NCBI RefSeq assembly: GCF_035083965.1
Contig: NC_089730.1
Location: forward strand, 21,282,027-21,346,026
DNA: 64,000 nt
Direction: 5' to 3'
Source of the DNA: Branchiostoma lanceolatum
Lineage: Eukaryota > Chordata > Leptocardii > Amphioxiformes > Branchiostomatidae
This document shows, piece by piece, positions 1-12,200 of the stretch (the first letter of the stretch is position 1; each line of letters opens with the position of its first letter). Below the pieces are notes generated by a model. The model had not been told where the DNA came from. It made no database searches and saw only the letters and a program-made list of their open reading frames with translations. Both the position numbers and the translations under genes were made by a program.

Positions 1-293
1 TTGACAGTACATGTAATTAGTAATAATGCTTGAATTGCTGGATGAAATTCAGTACTGTACTGACAGTAAAAGAAGAATGAAAAGAAGCATTGAGTACAAT
101 GTACTAGTACTTGACAATGAAGTTTCAGTATCACAATAAAAGCTGATTGACTGAAAATTTACTGAAATTATACTGTTTGAGTAATCGATCAGTATCTAAC
201 AGTAAAATTTCAGCACTGTTGGTTTGCCAAGGGCATGTTCAAAAAGGGGGATACATTTTTCAACCTGCTCTCTTGACTTTTGTAATCCGTCAG

Positions 294-3200
294 GCGGAGA
301 TCAAGCGCCTCCGCGAGGCGAACAAGGCGGCGAGCCGTGAGCGACAGCTTCTCTTCATGCAGCAGCAGGAGATCATGAAGATGAGACAGAGCACCGCCGC
401 GATACGGGACAAGATCAGGCACAGGAAAAAGGATACAGGTAAGAATGTGGGAGCAACTTTCCTAAGATAACTCTCAATGGGATTAAAGACTTCTATGATT
501 CAATAAGTTACATGAAAAATGAAAGCAAACAAAAACAAACATGTATGTTAGGCGCGACAAGATCAGACACACGAAAAAGGACGCAGGTTAGAGTGTGGTA
601 GCAGTTTGGTAAGACAATTCTTCCCAAAAAGACTTGTATGATTTCTGATCTTACATGTGTGAGGAAGAGCACCTCAATGACAGCCTCTGCAGATGAGACA
701 TCTGTAAGCGGATTCAGTTTTGTCTGAGTTGAATAGTTGATTAGTAACTGTAGCACGTACGAAACATCATCGACTTAACCTCTCCCTGCTAACTAACCCC
801 ATAACCAATGCAACTTTGGTGCCAAATGGTTACCACAGCATGCTGAAGGTTAATCTCTGCTTTTCTTCCACCAGGGGCGTCCGATGAAGAGATCCCAGAG
901 GAGCTGTCTGACAAGGTCTCCCCCGCCGACAGGAACGCGGCGGCCGCGCCGGGAGACGCCGCGGGAGAAACGCCGCGGGACAGGAAGGACTCCGTCTCAG
1001 ACGCTGAAGCCAAGATGCTGGAGAAACTGAAGAAGATGCACGACCCCAAGGACGAAAGGTGAAGAAGCCTTCTAAAAGGGTGGAATTCCCAACTTCAAAA
1101 GAATAGTTGGGGATGATCAATACATCTTTTTTTTCTTCTTCTTTTTGTATTGCATACCTGCAGGAAACTGCCTCATGGCAGATTTTTGCTAAACAGTGCA
1201 AGCTGCTTATCTGGACACGTTTTTTTTAAACTTACATGTTGGAAAGGATGTGTTGCTTTAATTTTTTGATAGAGTTTATACATGTATGTACAGTGTATTT
1301 ATCAGCTGGTCAATCACCAATGCGACAATAGACTCTCTGGGAAAAACGTTTTTCTTCTGTATTGTGTTCAAAAGCTCTGAAAAACGTTTGTTGTTTGTCA
1401 TATCTTCCAAATGTTTTCTTGTTTCATCTTGAAAATACAAATTTGTTTCTGATAGATACCTGACGACCCGTGAGCAGAAGCTGCAGCACCGTAAGAAGAA
1501 CGCAGAGGACCTGTTGGCATGGAAACAGCAGCTGGACGCCGAGGAGAAGAAGGTCCGCTCGCTGGAGAGGCAGGCGCTGTCTGTCTGGGGTCAGGATGCC
1601 AAGGAGGGCAAAGGTCAGTACAGGTGCTGTCCATCTAGGGTCAGGATGTCAAGGGGGGCAAAGGTCAGTACAGGTGCTGTCCATCTGGGGTCAGGACACC
1701 AAGGAGGGCAAAGGTCAGTACAGGTGCTGTCCATCTGGGGTCAGGACACCAAGGAGGGCAAAGGTCAGTACAGGATGGGATGTCAATGGGCAAAGGTCAG
1801 TGAAGGCACTGTCTGTCTTGGGTCAGGACACGGATGGGGCAAAGGTCAGTTCAAGGTCAGATGAGAGGGGTCAAATTTCAGTACAGGGAGGTGTGTCAAG
1901 GGGCAAAGGTCAGTCTCTCAGGGGGCAAGTGTCAGTGGAGGAACGGATATCAAGGAGTGCAAATTTCAGTTAATTTTGTACTTCTTGTAGTAGCAGGCGA
2001 ATCATTAAAAAGTACAATTAGAAAAGAGCACTAAATGTTGCAAAAAGTGGCGTAAAACATTGTGAATGAGCTGGATACTTGCATCTTTTTGGAGAGCAAA
2101 TCTGATGGAAGTAGCATATATGAAATGTCAAAGGGTTAATCTATTCATTATAAGTATGTTTTTTGTTGCAACTGTTGGTATATCTACATGTATATGTACA
2201 TGTATGCATGGGTTGAACATTTGAATTTTCTCTGATCACTTCTAGACAAGTCGTCGCCCTCCCCCCAGCCCAAAGTGCCGGCCTCGCCAGACAGCGTGGT
2301 GACGGAGAGCGCCAAGACTGCCGACGACTCCTCCGCCAAGAAGCACCGCCGTAACCATAGCAACCAGAGCGAGAGCTCCGTCGCCGAGGAGATTGCAAGT
2401 CACTCCAGCTCCATTCAGGAGGAAATCGGCACGGAATCGAACGGAGACAAACCCAGGTGAGGAGAATTACAGATGGTAACAAACTGTACAGATTAAAACT
2501 TTATTTCAGTCGATCATATCTTGGTGAGTGATTTATCAACTACATTGCATTATGTATCATCAGAAAGCTTATTAAGGTCTTGTTTCAATGATAACCTGTT
2601 TGTTATGGTAGAACATTTGTGGTTTGAGCACCAGGTAAGGTGGTTTTCATATCAGCACCAAGGAAAGAACCTTTTTTTGTGAGGAGAGTGGGATTGCTGG
2701 GAGAGTACCGTTCTTAAAATTTATTTATTTATCTATTATGATTTACCACATTTGTGGAAGGATTGACATAACAGGTGAACTATCACATTTTCAAGATGTC
2801 ATCCCAGACCGGACTGTAAGATTTTGACCATCGCACACCGTGGCATGCCCCTACCCTTTTTCGAAAGGTGTGGTGGGTTTTTTAACGTGCGCGGGGTGTG
2901 GCTCTCCCCAGACACGGGACCTCCATTTAACGTCCCATCTGAGGGACATTCCTAACCCTAGATGAGCTAGGTACTCATTTACACCTGAGTGAAGTGAGGA
3001 AAGTCGTGTTAAGTGCCTTTCCCAAGGGCACAACGTCGTGGTGCAAGTTCGGACATGTCTCTGGGCACAACCTGGGATTAGATCCATTGTCCCATTGTTT
3101 GACAGCCGCGCGCTCTACACTTGCGCCACACGACGCCACGCCTACATGTATGAGATATTTAAGGAGTCAAATCTAAATGCAGCAAAGAAGTAGAAGAAAC

Positions 3201-6200
3201 AAATTAAAGTCTGAATCCTGATCTTCCAAAAATCCAGCCAATTGTAACAGCCTATAAAAATGACTAAAATCCATGCTTACCTTCCATCTTTCCATAATGA
3301 TATATTGTTTCAGATGGGAATCAACCAAGCTATGAAAGCTGGTAAAAAAAATACAGTTTGAGGCAAAACAAATCTCTTATAAATCCTACTTAAAACTGTC
3401 AGTTCCATTTTGCCATGATGTTTTACTTATCCACTTCAAACACCATGCCCTGTAGTCTATAGAACCATAGATCCCATTATCTGTCCATAATTAGAACTGA
3501 TTGATTTAAAGCGACCCAGGTGGTTTGTAAAGATTGATGTGATTCCTAATGTGACAGCTCGTTAGTGGCATCGTTAATATTTAAATAGCTTAATTAACTT
3601 CTATCAGGTCTAGATGGAATGACCGAATTCCCACATACACAAGATTGCTGTGTTATTAGCTACATACAGTATCCATTTTTTTCAGTAGATTGAATGATAT
3701 GTGAAAAAGTGTGAGCATGTGCTAAAACTTTGTAACAATGTATTGTTATTACTACAGCAAGTGGCTAGTCCATTGATAGTGGGGTGTGTCCAACTCCCAT
3801 AATCTTTGTTGTAAATTTTCATACACAGAGAAAGCTAAGGCCACACCAATTTAATTTCTTGGTGAACGGATTTTTATTTTCCCAAAAAAAAAATTTTTAG
3901 AAAAAAAAATTATGAAAACAGAAGATTGGGCCAGTCTTCTGTTTTCATTTTTTTTTTTTTTTCAAAAAACTTTTTTTTGGAAAATAAAAATCTGTTTACC
4001 AACAAATTAAAATTGGTGTGGCCGAAGCATTACCTGTTCTGTGTGTACCTTTTTTCAAGCCGTTTGTATGTCCCTAGCCTCTGCGTGTGCATTAATATTA
4101 CATGCCCCCCAGAGCCAGACGTCCCAACCACAGCAGACGTTAGCCTGTTACGGGATAAAAGCCTGTCGCTGGCACGTCCGCTGAGATTTACCTGGATCTT
4201 TTATCCGCAGTTCCCAGGGGATTCTTCGTTTAGGCCATATCAAGTTTATTTCTTGGTTCTATTGGATTTATTGGATTAATTTTACTTAACCTTCTCCCTG
4301 CTGCCTAACTGTAACCAATAGAGAATGGGGTGCCAAACGGCTACTTCAGTGTGCTAAAGGGTAGAATTGTACAAGAACCAAAGAAATGATTTTGGTAGGC
4401 CCAAATGCTGGCATAGTACATGTACATAAATCTGTATTGGATAACTCATCGTAGGATTCAGATTAAATGCTACAAGCTGCACACTTGAACAAGTCGCGTA
4501 TATTTATCGAGTTAGAATCCTGACGTTGTGCACAAATTATAGCAACTATGGGTGTTCTGCAGAATGGTGAGCTTATGCAGACTTCTTTTGAATGTCATCC
4601 TTAATATTTCTGATTCCTGTACTGAAGCAGCTACTTTGATTTGTGTCTGGATGTCTACAACCATCATGGTAGATTGTAAGAGATTTAGGCAATTTTTTTT
4701 AACGAGATTTGTGTTTTAAAAATCATTCGCTAGAAAAGGCCACAAAGGCTTTGGCTCATTAGTACATGTATACCGTTCAGAAAATTTTACTTATTTTTAG
4801 GATGAAAAAAACAGCAACATTGGGATTGGGCACTACTCTCCCCGACTTCAAACTAGCAGTGGACTCTCCCTGCCTTATCCCTCGGATTTAGGAAATAATC
4901 CTTAGAGTTATCGACCGCTTTGTAAGGTCGGATTAATATTCACACGTTCACGTTTCGGCCATATTGACGTAGTTCGTTTTTTCATTGATATTCAAAAATA
5001 GTACCTAATAAAAAAAATATAAAAACATTAGATTTAGAGCAAAGCCTGAGGTACAAGTTTGTAAAATCACAGTTTAAGGGAGTGACTGTTTCATTCGAGC
5101 AGGTTTTATCCTGTTCTGTTGCTAGATTTGTAATCTAAAATGTCTAAAAACCCTGGAAGTACATTCATGTGGCCTGAGACGAAAATGCTAAATATTAACT
5201 TTGGAGCATTTTGTAACCTTAACAGTCAAAGAAAGGCTCTGTTTTCCCACACAAATTTTAACGAACATCCCACACGCGATCCCGCCCTGCATAATTAATG
5301 AGGCACCGCTGCAAGGAAAGCTTCCCAGGATTTCTTCGCTAATCCATCATGAATGGGAACCTGGGACGGAAACGGACGGTTCATGTTCGATCTCCGCGCG
5401 ATACCGTTCCCTCCATGTGTATAACGTTTGGCCAGGCTGCAGTGTTGGCCGTCTGTCAGTATCTGGTGCAGACCTCGCTGTACGTACGGAGTCATGTGGA
5501 ACGGAGGCTTGCGCTTGGATTCTGCTGGCTGTAAGGGATTTATATTATAAGTACTATATGATTACATTTATATTAAGTAGTATAAATACTAAATTCTCAA
5601 TCTTGCACAAAGTGCTGTAAGTGCAGGTAAACTTGAAGCTGTGCAAGTATATCTAACCTACCTGCACCTAACCTTGACTGTCAATACCAGGGTACTGCTA
5701 TTCAGACACGTTGTGTTGCTCTGTGGCTGGTATAACCGCCCTTTGGCGTAACACACCTCCAGCTTCATGTGTTCTCACTCATATGTACATGTACATGTAC
5801 AAACTGTAGTCCAGTGTGTAACGTTTGGCCAGGCTGCAGTGTTGGCCGTCTGTCAGTATCTGGTGCAGACGTCGCTCTACGTACGGAGTCATGTGGAACG
5901 GAGGCTTGTGCTCGGATTCTGTTGGTTGTAAGGAAATAATGTTGTTTCAATACTTCTTAATACAACTGCTGAGAGATGTTCTTGCTCAGAAAAAATGGTG
6001 TTTTTGTTTATAATGTAGTTTTTAATGGTTGTTTATTTGTTTACATCCCCTGCAGACCTCACGATGTGTCGAGTGATGATACAGGACAGAACAGCTCCAT
6101 AGGCGAGGAGTACTCCAACTCATTCGAGTCCCCCGACACCGCCAGGACAGCCAGCAAGGGGCCCGTACGTTGTTTTTTTTTACATCTCCACAAGAGATTA

Positions 6201-9200
6201 GATTTTGATCATGATGATTTTAAATTTGCACCAACAAATAGTAAAAACTTAGTGATTGTACATACAATGTACAATATACAATGTACAAGACTGATATACT
6301 ATTATACTAGCTTGTATTAGTCTCTACCATCGATGTCTCTTTTCATGGCTGTCCTTCTTTTCCAACTCGTGCAATTTTCCATTTTTTTAAATTTGTTTGC
6401 TCAGCAGTCTTTCTTTTTTTTCTTCTTAAAATTTGTACTAAGTTTTTCCTACATTAGACTGCCATGCATACATACTTGCAGAGTGTGCTTTCCACAAGGT
6501 TCTTTCAATTAACAGTCCATAAATAGCTTTCCTATTACTTAAAACTTAGTACACACACTGTTGATTGGGTGTCAGAAGAATGGCGACTGAGACACAGCCA
6601 ATTGCCAGTTCCAACCCTTTTATTCAATTTTTCTTTATCAGAATCTTACACACTATTACTAAATGATAAAATGCAACATAAAAGAAACTTTATATTCTAG
6701 TCAACTATATTTCAAGTAATGTAAATAAAATAATTAATGTGATTATTCCTAACATACCAGGTGCGCACATCGCCCGCGCCAAAGCTGGACCTGGGGAGGG
6801 GTGCGGGGGTCCGTACGCGGGAGAGTCTTTTGTCGCCGCGGTCGCAGAAGGTCCCGGGGAAACGGAGGGAGTCGGAGAGCGGCTCCGAGGGAGAATCAAA
6901 CCCGCACACTCCGTCTGGTGAGTAACATGACACTACGCTCTGTCCTTGTTGTTATATATTATTCTTTGTAACAAAAAAATTACACAGTGCTTTTTTTATG
7001 AAGAATCAAACCCACACACTCCGTCCGGTGAGTTATTGTACAATGATGCTGTACTCTGTCCTTTTCTGTTATATTTTGTGCGTTGTTTGGGCTCTCTTTC
7101 GAGCAGACCTCATGTTGTATGTGTTCCACAGTCAAACTGGTAGGTAGATACGTAGGTAGGTAGATCGATCGATAGATACAGTAGATCTATTGATGATTAG
7201 GAAAATACTAGATAGATACTAACAGTACACCCAAAAAAATCATGTAGTTAGATGGACTGATACAGTAGATACTGTATATTAAGATAGATACACTACTTTG
7301 TACCTTTTGTTAGGGCTGTCATACATTTGAACCAAGAAACACTGGTGACCTAAACTTCCCATACTCAAGGGCATATTAGATTTTGAATTCTTTATAGTCA
7401 CCAAACATTCATGTTTAGCTATTACATGTTTTAGTCATGGTTGGTCTGGGGGAAACTTACCAGTGACTAAGACCACATTCTTTAAGCCCTGAATGGTTCT
7501 AAGAAGCCCCCCTCCCCCTACAAGTAGCAGCATTGTGTACTGAACAATGGCTGGTTTGGGGGAAAGGTTTAGTGAAAGGGACAAGGTCAGGCAAAGGTTC
7601 AAGGTCAAAACATTGAGGAATGGTGGAAAGCATTTCTACTGGGAAGGTAACCAAGAACTTTTGTGATGATCCACGTGTACATTGTAGGTATCATTGATTA
7701 TTGGAAAAATGAAAGGCTTGAGAATTCCTAAATCTATACTGTAGATCTTGAATTTCTAATGCTTCGAAAGTAACAATGAACTTGTGTGATGATCCCCTGC
7801 TTGATCTGACTAAAGAATCCTCCGTGTGATCCCCAGAGACAGCTGGACAAAATAATTCCTATCTCTGGGAAACTAAACATGGACTTCTGTTGAGACTTTA
7901 GTTGTTTGATCTGACTGAGTGATCTTGTGTCTGATCCTTGGAGACAGTATCTTACAAAAGCAACACTAAGGATCTTTGTGTACAAGTCATACAATCATAT
8001 ATATGTACATGTAGGTAGCACAGGGTACATGTGTAGGTACATGTACACGCAAGGCTTGACAAAAGAATTCTTGGAAAGTAACCCTGAACTAGTGTGACGA
8101 TCCCATGTTTGATCTGACTAAGGGATTTCCCGTGTGATCGGCAGAGACATCTTCTGACCAGAGCAACATTAAGAATCTACTGTACATGTAGGTATCACTG
8201 GGTATATTGGAACAACCTATGTAGCTAGGGCTTGACAAAAGAATTCATAACTCTTGAAAAATAATCTTGAACTTGTGTGATGACCCCCTGTTTGATCTGA
8301 CTGAGGGATCTCCCGTGTGATCCGCAGAGACAGCCTCCGACCAGAGCAACATCTAGGATCTAAATGTTGGTATTATTGGGTATATCGGATAGGAAAGGCT
8401 TGACAAAAGAAATCCTATCCCTTAGAAAGTAACCCCGAACTTGTGTGACGATCCCCTGTTTGATCTGACTGAGGGATCTCCTGTGTGATCCACAGAGGCT
8501 GTGTCGACTGATGCGAGCGATATTATGATCTACAAACATGTACGTGTACATTGGTATAGGGACCACAGAAGTCTTGACAAAATAATTCCTATTCCTAAAA
8601 GAATTCATATCCCTTAGAAAGTAACAATGAACTTGTGTGACGATCCCCTGTTTGATCTGACTGAGGGATCTCCTGTGTGATCCGCAGAGGCTGTGTCGAC
8701 TGATGCGAGCGCCGAGCGATATCAATAATATGATTCTACATGTACATGCATGGGTATAGGGACCACAGAAGCCTGGACAAAAAAATTCCTATCTCTTAGA
8801 AAGTAACAATGAACTTGTTTGATGATCCCCTGTTTGATCTGACTGAGGGATTTCCCGTGTGATCCGTAGAGGCTGTGTCGACTGATGCGATCGATATTAT
8901 GATCTACATGTACATGCATGGGTATAGGGACCACAGAAGCCTGGACAAAAAAATTCCTATCTCTTAGAAAGTAACAATGAACTTGTGTGACGATCCCCTG
9001 TTTGATCTGACTGAGGGATCTCCTGTGTGATCCGCAGAGGCTGTGTCGACTGATGCGAGCAATATTATGATCTACATGTACATGGGTATAGGGACCAAAG
9101 AAATCTTGACAAAATAATTCCTATCCCTAAAAGAAAACTTATCCCTTAGAAAGTAACCCTGAACTTGTGTGATGATCCCCTGTTTGATCTGACTGAGGGA

Positions 9201-12200
9201 TTTTCCGTGTGATCCGCAGAGACAGCTTCCGACCAGAGCGACATTGAGGGACGGATCCGAGCGCTGAACCAGGAACTGAAGCAGCGGAAGATGGTGGCCG
9301 AGCGTCTTAAGAAGGAAGCGAAACGACGGACGCGGGAGAAGCTGAAAGCCCAGGAGGAAGCCCTGAGGAAACAACTGGAGGTAAGCAGAAACAAAGTCTT
9401 CTCAATTTCTCCTCATTAAGGAAGAAGGAGGCCAAGGTTTCTTGTAGACAATAAGGTTCTTCTGCTTTTCCAAAGGAAATGCCATATCTTTATTAAAGAA
9501 ATACATTTACATCCTACAAGTTGATCAAAATCTGAACCTGTAGTATGTTTATTTTTGCCTGTTTTGTTTGTACCTTGTGTTTCTACTAAGGTCATTTGTT
9601 CAATTAGCTAATTGACATCCTGAAACATTTTGACAAAAGAAAAATGTCCTTCCTTGTAGTTCCTGGCAAAGAATGTGTGGTGCACTTCCCTGTTTGTGAC
9701 ACAAATCAAGCTCAAATTAAATGTACTACTAGTATCTGCTTAGTTTACTGGGTACATGTATAAAGTAGAACTCAACTGATTCAGGTTCTGGACTTCCTTA
9801 ATTTGTAAGGTCTTAGTTCAGATTTGAAGAAAATGGGTTTGTCACAAATTTTTGGTCTAATTTAGATAATGATTCTTTGTGATGTTCACAAATTCAAAGT
9901 GAAGGAAGTTTTCCTAAATTCAGCTGAAACTTATTTAAAGCTAGGTCTGAAGGAATGCTCCATGCACTTGTCTATGCGAGTCACACACAGGCCACTAAGG
10001 CCCAGCTGACCCATGAAATCAGTGCATGGTCCATGTGGAGATGTGGGCAGGCTGAGCTTGTAAGGGAATGGAGACTAGACACAATGGCAAACCTGGCCTT
10101 GTGTTTCTTTTCTCACACGCCCGTGTAAGTTTGTGTCTGAGGCGAGACCTAGGGACCATGCCAGCTGGTTTTTCACTTTTGTTGTTGCGGTTTTCGACCA
10201 AGTTGATTTTGAGTGTAAATGCATCTTTTGCCTTACATGTATGTACATAGTACTACATGTACATCAGTCAGAGACTTTTTATTCACAACATTTGAAAAAG
10301 GTAGCTTCTCACAGACTCTGTTTTGCAGTACCTTCTGTCAACACTCTACATGTTGTCCACATTTTCAAATTCAATCAAATTATATTATTTATCTTATCAA
10401 TTAATTTTTATGCATTATAGCCAGGGTCTACATGTATGATGAAAGAAAACTAAGAGATAGAAAAGATTTTGAACTATATTAATCAATATTAGAAATATCC
10501 AGATTGAACATTCTTTCCTTCCACCCAAACTAATGTGCGTTTATCTTTGTACATGTTTTTCTAGTAGGCTTACGAAGGTTCATTAAGACGACTATGGATG
10601 ACCAGTGGTATTAGAAATATGCACATTGATTGAATGATACATTTGATTTGTTTTACCTGAATTTACCCATGTATTTTCCATGTGTTTCCAGGCTTATGAC
10701 ATGTTCATTAAGAAGACAACAGAGGATCTAGAGCGGGAGCAGCGCGAAGTGGAGAACGTCGTCAAGCCACAGATCAAGCAGCCACGCCCGGCGACCGAGT
10801 CGCCACGGAGACTGAAGACCCCGCCCGACATCAGCCCCCGCAACCAATCAGACCTCACCAGGTGGAAGCAGCGCAGCGAATCGGAGAGCAGTCGGTCGAG
10901 CAAGTCGAGTTTCGAGGAGGAGTCGACTCAGAAGGACCACACAGACTCCGTCGTCATGCCGACGAGCATCCAGCCGGCTCCACGGTCACCGGCAGAAGGT
11001 ATGAACCACATCTGGGGTTCCTGACGGTTTGCTCTTAAAATCACATGTGTGCTATATAGATATTATAAGCTTAGGCCTTCATCCATAAAAACTTAAAGGG
11101 TCCATTGAAATAAATTTTAGCACATTAAAGTCTCCTGCAATTTCATAAAGGGTTTTATTTCTTTACAGCGTTGATATAAGACAGATTTTAGTTTTCAAAA
11201 CTGTTCTTAAACTAAAGGATGTAAAAGTACGGAAAGACTGTACACATCTGTGGTGACCAACTTAGGGTAAGAAAATTGTCACAATAGACAGGATTCCTAA
11301 TCCTTGGACTAATGGGAAAGACAATGGCCTGAGGGTGATGTTACACTTCACTCAGGTGTGAATGAGTACCTAGCTCATCTAGGGTTAGGGACGTCCCTCG
11401 GGTAGGACGTTAAATGAAGGTCCCGTGTTTGGGGAGAGCCACACCCCGCGCACGTAAAAGAACCCACCACACCTTTCGAAGAAGAGTAGGGGCATGCCCC
11501 TGCATGCAATGGTCCAATCCTTACAGTCCGGTCTGGGATGACATCTTGAAAAGGGGATAGTTCACCTGTTATTTCAATCCTTCCACAAATGTGGTAAATC
11601 TGAATTAATAAACTGTATGTATTACTAATGTACTTGATATACAGAGATTGATTGTTTTCCCTTTCTGTCCCCTAGAGAGGAGAATCATCAGCCCTCTTCC
11701 GTCCCCCACCCGGCCTGAGAAGCTTGAGGACATCCGGCCCAGGAGACTCGAGGGGATCCACCTCGAGCTCAGCAAACTCGAGCCCGCGGAGAGATCCCCG
11801 CGCGACACCAGGTCTTCCGTTTCCTCCATCGCTGAAGAGATCCCCACGGAGCCGAGCTCCGCACGGACGGCGAGATCGGAAGGTTCGGAGCTGTCCCCGC
11901 GCGTGAAACACGTCGAGTCGCCGAAGCTGGCGAAAGAGCTCGAAGATAAGGCACGGGTGAGCGTTAACCTTCTCCCTGCTCCCTAACTATGTAGCCAATA
12001 GAGAATTGGGTGTCAGACGGCTACTTCAGTGTGCTGAAGGTTAAGGATCATATACTGGGACCGAGTAAGTCAGACACCTATGAATCTTCTGCACAGGACA
12101 CTGAGAAATACTTGAGAGATGCCCACCATAGAAACAACGCCAAACTAACCCAGTTCAAATGCAGGACTGCTCAACTCTACCCTACTGTGTAAAGCTAAAG

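Noticed and set aside
1470-2034. Plus-strand frames through the 50-bp minisatellite as an extended exon
   Set aside because: The peptide is a repeat product (WGQDTKEGKGQYR). The upstream donor fits the CEP350 phase best; kept only as a splice-variant possibility.
8360-9374. Minus-strand open frames with repeated SLSQIKQG peptide
   Set aside because: They are the reverse-complement shadow of the exon-acceptor array in CEP350; no splice signals or start context support a minus-strand gene.
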